NCBI GenBank assembly: GCA_903907985.1
Contig: CAIVQG010000026.1
Coordinates: forward strand, 27,689-91,688
Reading direction: 5' to 3'
DNA length: 64,000 nucleotides
Source: an uncultured delta proteobacterium
Lineage (GTDB): Bacteria; Desulfobacterota; Syntrophia; Syntrophales; Smithellaceae
The notes beneath the pieces were generated by a model. It saw nothing but the letters and a program-made list of their open reading frames with translations. It ran no database searches and was not told the origin of the DNA. This document shows, in pieces, positions 1 to 9,413 of this stretch. Within the stretch, counting starts at the first letter, position 1, and every line of letters starts with the position of its first letter. Position numbers and translations under genes: made by a program.

Positions 1-69
1 CACATAATCGTTTCAATGCAAACAAGCAAGCTGGTCGTTAGTTTTATACATTATTGGCAGGTGTGGTAA

Positions 70-1917
70 TTGATAAATAATAGTGTCCGTATTTTAAATA
101 CGGAATACAGATATATTTTTCTTGTTCAAAATCGTGATTATTGGAATGCATGTCCATTTGAATATGATCTTGAAAAAGACCTTGTATTATCTTTTGATTT
201 TGCCGTTGTTAATTTGGTCAAGTCTAAGGGAGGAGAAGCGCAGTACATTGATCATATCGTCAGTAGCGAAATAATGGAAAGCTACAATTACAAGACATAT
301 GATTTCTTCGCTCATTGGCATTATAATGCAAACAAAGAGGATATTTTTAGTTATAAAGGAATCGAAGTAGGAAGTGCTTTTAGGATAGAGATATGGAACG
401 ACCTTACATTTTACGTACGAATATTCATAAATGTACATGAATTATTAAAAAGCATTAAATATGAGAGAATTTATGCTGGGATTGATGATCCCGTCGTCAA
501 TGATGTTCTTGAATTTCTCAAGATTGCTAACACCAAATGGCCGAAAAAGAATAATAAAGGTTCATCTGAATATTATTTCCCGATTTTTAAATGGATGGAC
601 GACGCCCTTCATCCATCTGATATCAAGTACAAGGCGAGAATATTTATTCTTAGAGTATTGAATAAAATATTCAGCCTTATAAGAAAACTGTTCTGCAAGA
701 TAAATGACAAAAAGTATGTGTATGTTGAGTGGTATCATCCGACTAAGGACATTATCTCCGCTCTGAAAAGGTCAAATGCTGTCAATACAGTGCAGAGTGA
801 TTTTAGCGGTATAAATAGTATAAAAGACTTATTTAACGGACTAAATCTTCCTATACCTGTTTCTCTAAATGCTGATTGTAGTGATATTGCAACACAAGAA
901 ATAATAAAGAGATTTAATGAAGAAAAATGTGCAACTTTATTTATTGATGAAACAGATATAAGTAATGAGCTTCATAAGTTAATTATTAAAAGAATTTCAC
1001 CTCTTGTAGCTAAATCGTTTAAAATAGTTGATGCCATAATAAAGTTTTTTAACGATAAAAGGCTCTGTCTTATGATTACAATGGCCAGCATTGGAGTAGT
1101 AAATCGATTAATGATTAACTACTGCAATAAAAACAATGTTACCGTTTATATGATCATTAATGGATGGCTGGGAAATTCCTTTCTTGATGAGGCTAAATCA
1201 GGCGGCACCTGGATCAATTCATATAGCGACGCGATAAAAAAGAACTATTTTATGGGTATGGATAATATAGTTTGCCTCGGAGACCCACGTATGGACAAAT
1301 TTGCAATGTCTATCGTAGTAAGAAAAATAGATTATAACAAGCCAACTATCGGGATAGGCGCGTCAGGATTTACTAATGTTGATTTGAACTGTTATCTTGC
1401 AATTGAATTTGAATTTTTGAATGATGTGATGAATGCATTCAGGAAACTGAAGGAAATGGGCAGAGAGATGAATATTATAATAAAAATTCGTCAAAACGGC
1501 TACATTGAACAATACGAGAAATTTCTTCAGGAGTACTACCCGGATATGTCAGTGAGCCTTTTTGATTCTATACCGATAAATCAGATTTATGAAAGAGTTG
1601 ATTTTTTCATATCCATTTATTCACAAAGTCTTTTTGAAGCTTCATGTCTGGGAATACCAGTTTTGTACTATAAAAATGATACACAGTATTTTCAACCTCC
1701 GTTCGATGGTGAATCCGAAATCGTCACGGGATTTACACCGGATGATCTTATAAGCAAGATAGAAGCCTTTTATAACCGTGATGCAATCTATGACTCGTTT
1801 AAAGAGAAAAAAATAATGGGAAAATATATTGGCCCTTTGGATGGACAAAATCTAAAACGTAACATGGATTTCATTTATTCTTTGATGCCTGACGATCATG
1901 TTAAGACTGCTCATTAA
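70..1917 (+). CDS. Putative surface-polysaccharide transferase of GTB-like fold
   Basis: A 615-residue cytoplasmic protein of unknown exact function. No signal peptide or membrane segment is obvious. The N-terminal half (about 1-230) has no motif I recognise. The C-terminal part (about 430-600) resembles the nucleotide-binding half of GT-B glycosyltransferases and CDP-glycerol glycerophosphotransferases, with the stretch DFFISIYSQSLFEASCLGIP followed by PVLYY around residues 515-540. The start is TTG at 70, because an in-frame TAA lies just upstream at 67; an AGGTGTGG stretch could serve as the ribosome site. It leads the polysaccharide locus, so a role in building or decorating the glycan is inferred. 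Bases 1-41 end in an open frame closing with TAG, possibly the tail of the preceding gene. Confidence 0.6.
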   Translation: MINNSVRILNTEYRYIFLVQNRDYWNACPFEYDLEKDLVLSFDFAVVNLVKSKGGEAQYIDHIVSSEIMESYNYKTYDFFAHWHYNANKEDIFSYKGIEVGSAFRIEIWNDLTFYVRIFINVHELLKSIKYERIYAGIDDPVVNDVLEFLKIANTKWPKKNNKGSSEYYFPIFKWMDDALHPSDIKYKARIFILRVLNKIFSLIRKLFCKINDKKYVYVEWYHPTKDIISALKRSNAVNTVQSDFSGINSIKDLFNGLNLPIPVSLNADCSDIATQEIIKRFNEEKCATLFIDETDISNELHKLIIKRISPLVAKSFKIVDAIIKFFNDKRLCLMITMASIGVVNRLMINYCNKNNVTVYMIINGWLGNSFLDEAKSGGTWINSYSDAIKKNYFMGMDNIVCLGDPRMDKFAMSIVVRKIDYNKPTIGIGASGFTNVDLNCYLAIEFEFLNDVMNAFRKLKEMGREMNIIIKIRQNGYIEQYEKFLQEYYPDMSVSLFDSIPINQIYERVDFFISIYSQSLFEASCLGIPVLYYKNDTQYFQPPFDGESEIVTGFTPDDLISKIEAFYNRDAIYDSFKEKKIMGKYIGPLDGQNLKRNMDFIYSLMPDDHVKTAH

Positions 1918-2024
1918 AGTTTCTTGTTTTACCGCTGGTAGTTTTCTGTCGTTTTAACCTGTTGATTTTTTCCTGGTTCACGGAATTTTTCGGGGACCAA
2001 CCACTCGGGAATCTTAAACAAAAC

Positions 2025-3581
2025 ATGTCTGAAGTAAAAAATAATAATTCTGAAGATTCTTTTAAAAAAAGATATTCTTTTAAATTGATAACTAATATTA
2101 TTGGATTAGGTATCGGCTTAATAACGCAATCTATCGTTCCCCGGGCATTAGGTCCTGCTTCATATGGGAACTTTTCTTTTCTTACCAGCTTCTTCTGGTC
2201 TGTTGCCGGTTTTTTAAACTTCAATTCATCCACTTTTTTTTATACAAAGTTGTCACAGAAGCAAGATGATAAAACATTAGTGGGATTTTATTTTTATTTT
2301 GTCTTAATCATTGGTTTATTTCTGGGAGTGATTTTAGCTTTCCCGGTAGTGCTTGGTTATAATGAAATTATATGGCCGGAACAGAAATTTATTTTTGTGA
2401 TTCTTGGTGCCATCTGGGCGTATATGTCATTTTATGTGATGATTTTAGTAGACATGTCCGATGCGTATGGTTTGACTGTTAAATCTGAAAAGGTCAATAC
2501 AGTCCTGAAAATTGTTGGTTTAACCATAATTTTAATAATGTTCTGGAAAAATTGGTTTTCCCTTCTTAATTATTTTTTGTATCACCTATTAATTTTGGCA
2601 CTTTCGATAAGTGCGTTAATTTATATTATTTTTAAAAATAAAAAATCTCTTTCTCCTTTCTGGCGATTGGATAATGCACAGGTTAAAAAATATGCGAAAG
2701 ATTTTTCGAAGTTTTGTGCTCCATTGATAGTATTTACATTTTTGGGAGTTGTTGCCCAGATATTAGAGAGATGGTTTTTGCAGACCTTTTCCGGCAGTGT
2801 TAAACAGGGCTTCTTCGCATTGTCTTCTCAAGTTGCCAGTATTTCTTTTCTATTCACTTCAGCAGTAATGCCGCTTGTTTTACGGGATCAAGCCATCTCT
2901 TTTGGAAACAAGGATTTAGAAAGGTCGCAAAAAATTTTTAAACGTTCAACTTTTACACTTTATTTATTAACGACATTTTTTTGTTGTTTTATTGCTGTTG
3001 AGGCAAAAACAGTCTTGCTTTTTTTTGGCGGTCAGGCCTATTCAGAAGCATTAGTGCCTCTGGCTATTATGTCTTTATATCCTATCCATCAGACTTATGG
3101 ACAATTGAACGGCAATTTTTTTTTTGCAACAGAACGCGTAGTAGCATATCGGAATATTGGACTGATTTTTATATTTATAGGTATACCAATAACATTCTTT
3201 TTGTTAGGTCCTGAAAAATATGGTGCTTTGCAGTATGGCGCGACAGGCTTGGCATTAAAAATGGTCGGCCTTCAGATTATAAGCACAAATGTACAGCTTT
3301 GGTTTAATGTTAAATATTTAAAAATATCCTTCAAAGAGTTTTTGGTTAACCAGATTGCCTGTTTTTCAATATGTATGCTTACTGCCCTTGCATGCTCTTA
3401 TGCCGTTGATGAAATATTAAAGAGTTTCCATTTTTCTATCCGATTCCTAATTTCGGGGCTTTTCTATTCATCATGTATGCTTGTTTTAATAATAAAAAAA
3501 CCGAATGTGTTTTCATTGGAAGAAGAGGATGTTTTAAAAGTACTCAATTACGTTAAAGGGAAATTGGCATTCCAGCGATAA
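2025..3581 (+). CDS. wzx: Wzx-type polysaccharide flippase
   Basis: An integral membrane protein of about 518 residues of the MOP/polysaccharide exporter superfamily, expected to flip undecaprenyl-linked O-units across the inner membrane. Some twelve or more hydrophobic segments run through the protein. The N-terminal portion (RALGPASYGNFSF, about residue 35) is typical of Wzx/RfbX proteins, where the first helices are followed by an ALGPxxYG loop. I chose ATG 2025; an upstream in-frame TTG at 1962 would add a poorly conserved 21-residue leader. The stop overlaps the next start (TAATG at 3579-3583), so the two genes are probably translationally coupled. Substrate specificity cannot be read from sequence. 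Confidence 0.85.
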   Translation: MSEVKNNNSEDSFKKRYSFKLITNIIGLGIGLITQSIVPRALGPASYGNFSFLTSFFWSVAGFLNFNSSTFFYTKLSQKQDDKTLVGFYFYFVLIIGLFLGVILAFPVVLGYNEIIWPEQKFIFVILGAIWAYMSFYVMILVDMSDAYGLTVKSEKVNTVLKIVGLTIILIMFWKNWFSLLNYFLYHLLILALSISALIYIIFKNKKSLSPFWRLDNAQVKKYAKDFSKFCAPLIVFTFLGVVAQILERWFLQTFSGSVKQGFFALSSQVASISFLFTSAVMPLVLRDQAISFGNKDLERSQKIFKRSTFTLYLLTTFFCCFIAVEAKTVLLFFGGQAYSEALVPLAIMSLYPIHQTYGQLNGNFFFATERVVAYRNIGLIFIFIGIPITFFLLGPEKYGALQYGATGLALKMVGLQIISTNVQLWFNVKYLKISFKEFLVNQIACFSICMLTALACSYAVDEILKSFHFSIRFLISGLFYSSCMLVLIIKKPNVFSLEEEDVLKVLNYVKGKLAFQR

Positions 3582-4276
3582 TGAATTCATTAATTAAATA
3601 TACATGGATGCAATTTAAAGAGTTTATTGTTTCTGCCCGTTTACAGGCAAAAATGGAAAGGAAATATCCAACATGCCTTTTCTATCCGGGCGCGATTGTA
3701 GATGATATTTCCAGACTCGGAAAATACAATGTAATTTTTCAGAAATCAATAATTATTGATTCGGTTATTGGAGACCACACATTTATACAAAAAAATTCAC
3801 AGGTAATATGTGCAGAAATAGGAAAGTTCTGTTCTATAGCCGGGGGAGTGAAGATAGGTCTTGGACGACATCCGCTGACTTTTGTAAGTACTCATCCGGC
3901 ATTTTATTCTGCAACACAACCGCTTGCCAAAACATTCTGCCAGTCCGACGTTTTTTCCCCTTTCCAGCGCACGTCTATCGGTCATGATGTATGGATCGGA
4001 GAAAGCGCCATGATCGTTGACGGAATAAAGATAGGTATTGGTGCGGTTGTAGCTGCAGGTGCCGTGGTTACTAAGGATGTGCCTCCTTATGCAATTGTGG
4101 CAGGAGTTCCGGCAAAAATAATAAAATACCGTTTTGACGAAGAGACAAAGAAACAGCTTCTGCAATCAAAGTGGTGGGATATGGACGAGGATGTTCTTCG
4201 GAATCATTACAAGTTGTTTATGAATGCGAAGACATTTGTTACAACAAATATTCTAAATAATAGAGAGGGTCTATAG
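3581..4276 (+). CDS. Hexapeptide-repeat acetyltransferase (CatB/WbbJ-like)
   Basis: A 231-residue left-handed beta-helix acyltransferase, probably O- or N-acetylating a sugar of the glycan with acetyl-CoA. Hexapeptide turns run from about residue 35 to 195. The xenobiotic-acetyltransferase hallmark is visible: GRHPLTFVSTHPAFYS (about 95-110) supplies the candidate catalytic His, followed by IGHDVWIGESAMIVDG and GAVVAAGAVVTKDVPPYAIV. The length matches the CatB/VatD-like family. It starts on the stop codon of the flippase gene and its own stop runs into the next GTG, so it sits inside a tight operon. The acceptor sugar is unknown. Confidence 0.85.
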   Translation: MNSLIKYTWMQFKEFIVSARLQAKMERKYPTCLFYPGAIVDDISRLGKYNVIFQKSIIIDSVIGDHTFIQKNSQVICAEIGKFCSIAGGVKIGLGRHPLTFVSTHPAFYSATQPLAKTFCQSDVFSPFQRTSIGHDVWIGESAMIVDGIKIGIGAVVAAGAVVTKDVPPYAIVAGVPAKIIKYRFDEETKKQLLQSKWWDMDEDVLRNHYKLFMNAKTFVTTNILNNREGL

Positions 4277-6051
4277 TGAAACGTTGCATATTGAGTATGA
4301 CAACCAGTGGGCATGGCGTCGGCTGTGCTTTGTGCCTGGATGGGAAAATTGTAGCAGCAAATACTTTAGAGAGATTGACCAGAAAAAAGTACGATATAAT
4401 GTTACCGATATCGAAAACTGACATGAAGACATTTGGATGGAATTCAAATCCCACGGTTTATCTGGAAAATCTTGATTTGCCTTTCGATTTGATTAATGAC
4501 TACTCGGATATAGATTTTAACGATATAGAATCCTTCCATGTCCTTATAAATCATGTGTTGGATGCGGGTGGCGTTGAACTGAAGGATGTTGATGCTGTGA
4601 CATACAGTTATCGTCACAACGAAAAAGCAAAGAAATATTTTACTGACAATAATCCAAAAATAAATTTCATTGTTCCGGAGCATCATTATTCCCATGCCTG
4701 CCAGGCGTTTCTTCCATCTTCTTTTGAAGATGCGGCCATTATGATAATCGACGGTCAAGGAGTCCCTCTTAAGCGAGCCGGTTATGATCAGCTTTCCGGA
4801 TGTTTGGCTTATGGCAAGGGTAATTCGATAAAAATACTGAGAGAGTTTTCCGCCAGACAAAGCCTTGGTGGATTATACTCCCAGATAACAAAATTATGTG
4901 GTTTTAAGACGAACGAAGAATGCAAGACTATGGGGTTGGCATCTTACGGAAAACCCGAATATTACGATATGATAAAAGAGCACATTCATTATAATAAATT
5001 AGAATTTAATATAAATAATTGGCGCAGTTTATTAAAAAGGGGATTATTACCGGAAAGGCACCTTTATTCTCTTGGAAAGGCACCTTCAATTTTTAGCCAA
5101 TTTCAAAGTCGCGGGAAAAACGAGCCAATCGAACAGGAGCATATTAATATTGCATTTGCGGGACAGAAAATTATTGAGGATGTAATGACATATCTTGCCA
5201 ACTGGTTGTATGAAAAAACAGGGTCTAAAAATCTTTGTATTGCCGGTGGGGTAGGTCTAAATTGTGTAGCTAATTATAAGGTCTTGGAAAACACAAAATT
5301 CGAAAATATCTTTATTTATCCCAATGCCGGAGATAATGGACTGGCAGTTGGTCAGGCGCTTTATGCTCATAATATAATTGACGGATTTTCAAGAGAATAT
5401 GTTGCCAAACATGATTATCTTGGTAAAGAATATACGTCAGAAGACGTGCTCAAGGCTGTAGATAAATATAGAAATAAAGACGGCATAAAAATAGAAAAAT
5501 ATAATGACATGGCTGGTCTATACAGCATAATGGCTGGCGCTATTGCTGACGGGAAAATCACGAGTTGGTGGCAAGGGAGAAGTGAATTCGGTCCACGTTC
5601 CTTAGGCAACAGAAGTATATTGGCAGATCCCCGGCGCAAGGATATGCAAGATATCCTGAACTCAAGAGTGAAATTCAGAGAAGGATTCAGGCCGTTTACG
5701 CCTTCTGTCCTTAAAGAACACGCCCATGAATATTTTACTCTCGACATTGATTCACCTTTTATGCTGCTTGCCCCTTATGTCCAGCCTGGTAAAGAAGATG
5801 TTGTGCCTGCAATAACTCATGTTGATAAAACCGCAAGGGTGCAAACAGTCACAAGAGATGTGAATGAACGGTATTATGATCTAATTAAAGAATTTGAAAA
5901 AATAACCGGGATTCCGCTGCTCTTGAATACATCTTTTAATGTTGCCGGCGAACCTATTGTTGAGACACCGGAAGATGCAATAAAATGTTTTCTTTCAACT
6001 GATATTGATGTTCTTGGCATTGATTGTTTTATGCTCACTAAAATTAAATGA
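4276..6051 (+). CDS. NodU/CmcH-type carbamoyltransferase
   Basis: A 591-residue enzyme of the carbamoyltransferase family that includes NodU, CmcH and TobZ, which use carbamoyl phosphate and ATP to O-carbamoylate a sugar or antibiotic hydroxyl. The N-terminal ASKHA/Kae1-like domain has HHYSHACQAF (about residue 135, metal-binding histidines) and an IDGQG loop; GGVGLNCVAN lies near 330. The C-terminal YrdC-like domain carries RSEFGPRSLGNRSILADPR and LLNTSFNVAGEPIVETP, both signatures of the family. Translation starts at GTG 4276 directly after the acetyltransferase. In this locus it most likely adds a carbamoyl group to an O-antigen sugar; carbamoylation of a free nucleotide sugar is the alternative. 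Confidence 0.88.
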   Translation: MKRCILSMTTSGHGVGCALCLDGKIVAANTLERLTRKKYDIMLPISKTDMKTFGWNSNPTVYLENLDLPFDLINDYSDIDFNDIESFHVLINHVLDAGGVELKDVDAVTYSYRHNEKAKKYFTDNNPKINFIVPEHHYSHACQAFLPSSFEDAAIMIIDGQGVPLKRAGYDQLSGCLAYGKGNSIKILREFSARQSLGGLYSQITKLCGFKTNEECKTMGLASYGKPEYYDMIKEHIHYNKLEFNINNWRSLLKRGLLPERHLYSLGKAPSIFSQFQSRGKNEPIEQEHINIAFAGQKIIEDVMTYLANWLYEKTGSKNLCIAGGVGLNCVANYKVLENTKFENIFIYPNAGDNGLAVGQALYAHNIIDGFSREYVAKHDYLGKEYTSEDVLKAVDKYRNKDGIKIEKYNDMAGLYSIMAGAIADGKITSWWQGRSEFGPRSLGNRSILADPRRKDMQDILNSRVKFREGFRPFTPSVLKEHAHEYFTLDIDSPFMLLAPYVQPGKEDVVPAITHVDKTARVQTVTRDVNERYYDLIKEFEKITGIPLLLNTSFNVAGEPIVETPEDAIKCFLSTDIDVLGIDCFMLTKIK

Positions 6052-6060
6052 GGATTATAT

Positions 6061-6876
6061 GTGAATAAAGAGGAGCACTTGAATAATTGGATTCTTAGAC
6101 AAACTGAATGCAGTATATTGCAGTTTGATAAATCAATGGCAACTCACTATCCCGAATCTGTTGCATATCTAAAAAATTCTGAAGCATTTTATAAGAGGAT
6201 TGTTGAGCAAAGTAATTATCTGGATGCCATTCAGATTATTAATTGGAATGAATATCTTCAGAGTGATTCAACTGTATTAGATTTAGGGGGCGGAGTTGGC
6301 TGGTTAAGTGCTTATCTGTCCAAATATGATAGTGTAAAGACAATATACAATCTGGATACCAGTAAATTTTTTCTGAATGAGATGATGCCTGAAATGATTC
6401 AGCTGATGAGCGGCAGGCCCGAAAAGATTGTTCCTATAGAAGGATTGTTTTACCCGCTGCTTTTTGAAGATAAATCTATTGATGTTGTAGTGGCGTCCTC
6501 GTCATTTCACCATGCGGATAACCTCGAAAAATTATTAAGGGAAGTAGGTAGAATATTAAAAGACAATGGATTGCTTTTTATTCTCAATGAAACCCCTTAT
6601 CCATATTTTAAATACACAATTTCAATAATCAGGGTCTTCTTATCAATCATGCGTAATACTTTAATTCGAAAATATGAATCTATTTCACCACAGTTATCAT
6701 CAAGCGGAATCTTGTACGACCCTTATCTGAATGATAGGGCCTATCCTAAATGGTACTGGGAAAAAGTTATTGAAAGCTCCGGTTTATCCATCATAGAGTC
6801 TGTTAACACTGGCTTGCCGACATTAAAAAATAGTAGCGGAATAGGTCTAATGCATTTTGTCTGTAAAAAAATATAA
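6061..6876 (+). CDS. Class I SAM-dependent methyltransferase
   Basis: A 271-residue methyltransferase of the Methyltransf_11 type. The SAM-binding motif I VLDLGGGVGWLSAYLSKY is at about residues 73-90. A post-motif acidic residue follows in YNLDTS, and SSSFHHADNLEKLLREVGRI (about 142-162) is the usual motif II/III region. The N-terminal 60 residues are probably substrate-binding. It starts at GTG just nine bases after the carbamoyltransferase stop. Its substrate is unknown; O- or N-methylation of a glycan or lipid-linked intermediate is inferred from context. Confidence 0.78.
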   Translation: MNKEEHLNNWILRQTECSILQFDKSMATHYPESVAYLKNSEAFYKRIVEQSNYLDAIQIINWNEYLQSDSTVLDLGGGVGWLSAYLSKYDSVKTIYNLDTSKFFLNEMMPEMIQLMSGRPEKIVPIEGLFYPLLFEDKSIDVVVASSSFHHADNLEKLLREVGRILKDNGLLFILNETPYPYFKYTISIIRVFLSIMRNTLIRKYESISPQLSSSGILYDPYLNDRAYPKWYWEKVIESSGLSIIESVNTGLPTLKNSSGIGLMHFVCKKI

Positions 6877-6889
6877 TGGTAATTATTGC

Positions 6890-8380
6890 ATGCAAACAGT
6901 CCGTGTAGCATTAGTTTCGTTTTTGGTGAACAGCATCAATATCAGGACACTTGCTTCCTATATCAAGGCTGATAGCTATGAGACGTACTGTTTTTTTTGC
7001 CCTGATTCATTTAATGAGTCTAATCTGGCAGAGCTAATCCGCATTTTAAAGGAAAAGGAAATAGGTCTCATCGGTATCAGTCTGGTGACAGATGATTATC
7101 AATCAGCTGTTGAGTTGACCAGCGCAATAAAAAAAGAAATCAATATACCCGTTATCTGGGGAGGAGCCCATGTTAACGTCATGCCCGAGGAATGTTTACT
7201 CCATGCGGATATGATTTGCAGAGGCGAAGGAGAAGAAGCCCTTCTTGATCTTGTAAAAGTTCTGTCAACACAGGAAAAAATAATACCTGATATAAAGAAT
7301 ATTTGGTTTAAAACAGAAAACGGTATTGTAAAAAATGAATTACGAAGCCTCGAAGAAAATCTCGACAAATATCCTTTCCCCGATTTTGATTTGTCTTCCC
7401 AGTATGTGATGAATGCAAAGGGATTTGAACAATTGCGTGAAGAACATTTAAATGGTGAATACAGTTTAATGAGTTCCCGCGGTTGCCCATATAGTTGTAA
7501 TTATTGCTACAATAGCTATCGCAGAAAACATTATCATGGGAAAGGTAAATACCTAAGAAAGAGAAGTATTGAAAATGTTATTCAAGAACTCATTCAAGCA
7601 AAGCAGATATTTAAGAATTTATCGCAAGTTAATTTTTGGGATGATAGTTTTGTGGCACGCAAGGTCGATGAATTCAACTTGTTCAGTGATTTGTATGCAA
7701 AGAAAATTAAACTGCCATTTTTTGCCTTAATCGAACCGATGGCATTTGATTATGAAAAGATCAAGCTTCTAAAAAAATGTGGATTGAGCAAACTTCAGGT
7801 AGGGATACAATCCGGGAGTGAGCGAGTAAACCGCGATGTATACAATAGACCGGTGTCCAATAAGAAAATTGTCGAGGTAGCTCATCTTATAAAGCAGTTA
7901 GGGGTTGCGGCAGTGTATGATTTCATCTTCAACAATCCCTATGAAAAAAGTGAAGATATTAAGCAAACCATTGAATTGTTGCTTAAGTTTCCCAGGCCTC
8001 TTTATTTACAAGGATATAATCTGATTTTCTATCCCGGGACGATAATTACGGAGAAAGCCCTGGCCGATGGTTTTATCACTGATAATAGTGCTGATATTTT
8101 TTCTAGTATTCAAAATCCCGTCAATTCGCCTACTGCAATGAAAACTGGTGCGGTCGTCAGTAACCGCTTCTACTCAGTTAATTATGATTCAAAAGAAAAG
8201 GACTATCTGAATTTAGTATTTTCTCTTCTGTGCTTTAACTATATTCCACATTGGCTCATTGGATTTTTTATCAGATCAGAGTCGCGATTCCATGAGCTGT
8301 TAATTAAAACAATAATTAAATCATATGAAAAATTATCTCAACTGAAGAGAGCCAAATTGTTTGTTGAAAAATGTGCGTAA
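6890..8380 (+). CDS. B12-binding-domain radical SAM protein
   Basis: A protein of about 496 residues with an N-terminal Rossmann-like cobalamin-binding domain (about 1-140; GLIGISLVTDDYQSA and PVIWGGAHVNVMPEECL) and a radical SAM core (about 190-400). The cluster motif CPYSCNYCYN provides the CxxxCxxC ligands of a [4Fe-4S] cluster. Family members (BchE, HpnJ, TsrM-like and others) carry out C-methylations, cyclisations and other radical chemistry. The start is uncertain: an ATG at 6857 lies inside the previous gene, while ATG 6890 gives the natural N-terminus and avoids that overlap. Two SAM methyltransferases flank it. It may modify a sugar or a lipid carrier; the substrate cannot be deduced. 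Confidence 0.8.
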   Translation: MQTVRVALVSFLVNSINIRTLASYIKADSYETYCFFCPDSFNESNLAELIRILKEKEIGLIGISLVTDDYQSAVELTSAIKKEINIPVIWGGAHVNVMPEECLLHADMICRGEGEEALLDLVKVLSTQEKIIPDIKNIWFKTENGIVKNELRSLEENLDKYPFPDFDLSSQYVMNAKGFEQLREEHLNGEYSLMSSRGCPYSCNYCYNSYRRKHYHGKGKYLRKRSIENVIQELIQAKQIFKNLSQVNFWDDSFVARKVDEFNLFSDLYAKKIKLPFFALIEPMAFDYEKIKLLKKCGLSKLQVGIQSGSERVNRDVYNRPVSNKKIVEVAHLIKQLGVAAVYDFIFNNPYEKSEDIKQTIELLLKFPRPLYLQGYNLIFYPGTIITEKALADGFITDNSADIFSSIQNPVNSPTAMKTGAVVSNRFYSVNYDSKEKDYLNLVFSLLCFNYIPHWLIGFFIRSESRFHELLIKTIIKSYEKLSQLKRAKLFVEKCA

Positions 8381-8425
8381 TAATATTTCAGATAGTTACA
8401 AATTATTCAGTTGGTCCTCTTAATC

Positions 8426-9394
8426 ATGTGCCATGAGTCCTTAAATTTAAATCACGGAAAGGACGCCGAATTCTATGATAATTGGTATGCAAGTGGATAT
8501 ATGGATGAGTGGCCCGCTGATAAAAAAGAGCGTATCTTTGAAATTATCACTGCATTGAATCTTCCCGAAACCGGAGAGGCTCTTGATTATGGATGTGGTA
8601 ATGGAGTTTTTACAGAAGTAATAAAAAAAGCCTTACCCCGCTGGAATGTATTCGGGTGTGATATAAGTTCTGTTGCTATCGATAATGCCCGGAATCGGTA
8701 TTCGGACTGCACATTTTTTGTGCCATCTGACAACAATCCCATTAATAGAAAATTCGACTTCCTGTTGTCACATCACGTCTTAGAGCATGTATCTAATATT
8801 GCTGATTCCTGGAAGGATATTAACCAGTATGTGAAAAAAAATGCTTCTCTCTTAATCATATTACCTTGTGGTAACCAGGGAAGTTTTGAGCACAGGATGT
8901 GTATGCTTAAAAAAGATGGAATTGATTATAATTCAGGTGGCCGGTTTTTTTTTGAGGATAAAAGTCATCTCAGAAGATTGACAACAAAACAAATGAACGA
9001 TTTTGCCATCCTGTATGGCTTTACATTAGCAGACGATTATTATAGCAGTCAATTCTACGGTGCAATTAATTGGATTACTTCTTCAAGTATTTCCTTTATA
9101 ATTAATTCAACAAGGATTGAAAAAACTATAGATACAATTGCCGCTTTAGAGATGATGGGTTTACGCCTATTATTATCATTGTTAAAAATATTAAGATTTC
9201 CAGCTAATACTATAGATTATAAAAAGCAATTGATGAGTCGGGGGAAATATTATTTCCTTTCTGTTGCGCTCTTAATGTTTTATCCCCTGTCAAAAATTAC
9301 CAATTTCTATTTACAGCATAAGTCGGATTTGGAATGGAAAAATGATAGAAACAAAAAAAACGGGAGTGAGATGTATCTTTATTATGAAAGATAA
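8426..9394 (+). CDS. Class I SAM-dependent methyltransferase
   Basis: A methyltransferase of about 322 residues. Motif I is ALDYGCGNGVFTEVIKKALP (about residue 53), the acidic ribose-binding residue is in FGCDISSVAIDNAR, and SHHVLEHVSNIADSWKDINQ is the motif II/III region. The C-terminal third is hydrophobic in places (LLLSLLKILRFP; FLSVALLMFYPLSKI) and may touch the membrane. I prefer ATG 8426 over TTG 8411, because the extra residues look like leader and neither has a clear ribosome site. It is the second small methyltransferase beside the radical SAM gene. The substrate is unknown. Confidence 0.75.
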   Translation: MCHESLNLNHGKDAEFYDNWYASGYMDEWPADKKERIFEIITALNLPETGEALDYGCGNGVFTEVIKKALPRWNVFGCDISSVAIDNARNRYSDCTFFVPSDNNPINRKFDFLLSHHVLEHVSNIADSWKDINQYVKKNASLLIILPCGNQGSFEHRMCMLKKDGIDYNSGGRFFFEDKSHLRRLTTKQMNDFAILYGFTLADDYYSSQFYGAINWITSSSISFIINSTRIEKTIDTIAALEMMGLRLLLSLLKILRFPANTIDYKKQLMSRGKYYFLSVALLMFYPLSKITNFYLQHKSDLEWKNDRNKKNGSEMYLYYER

Positions 9395-9413
9395 TATATT
9401 TCAGCATGTTTAA

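Noticed and set aside
1..41. Possible tail of an upstream gene ending in TAG at 39-41
   Set aside because: Only about a dozen codons are visible, which is too little to call a gene or its frame with any confidence.
1962..2024. N-terminal extension of the flippase from TTG 1962
   Set aside because: The added residues do not resemble a Wzx N-terminus and have no ribosome site; ATG 2025 gives the normal start.
5052..5090. Direct repeat GGAAAGGCACCTT twice, 22 bases apart
   Set aside because: It lies inside the carbamoyltransferase gene in two different reading frames, is not extended further, and is most likely chance.
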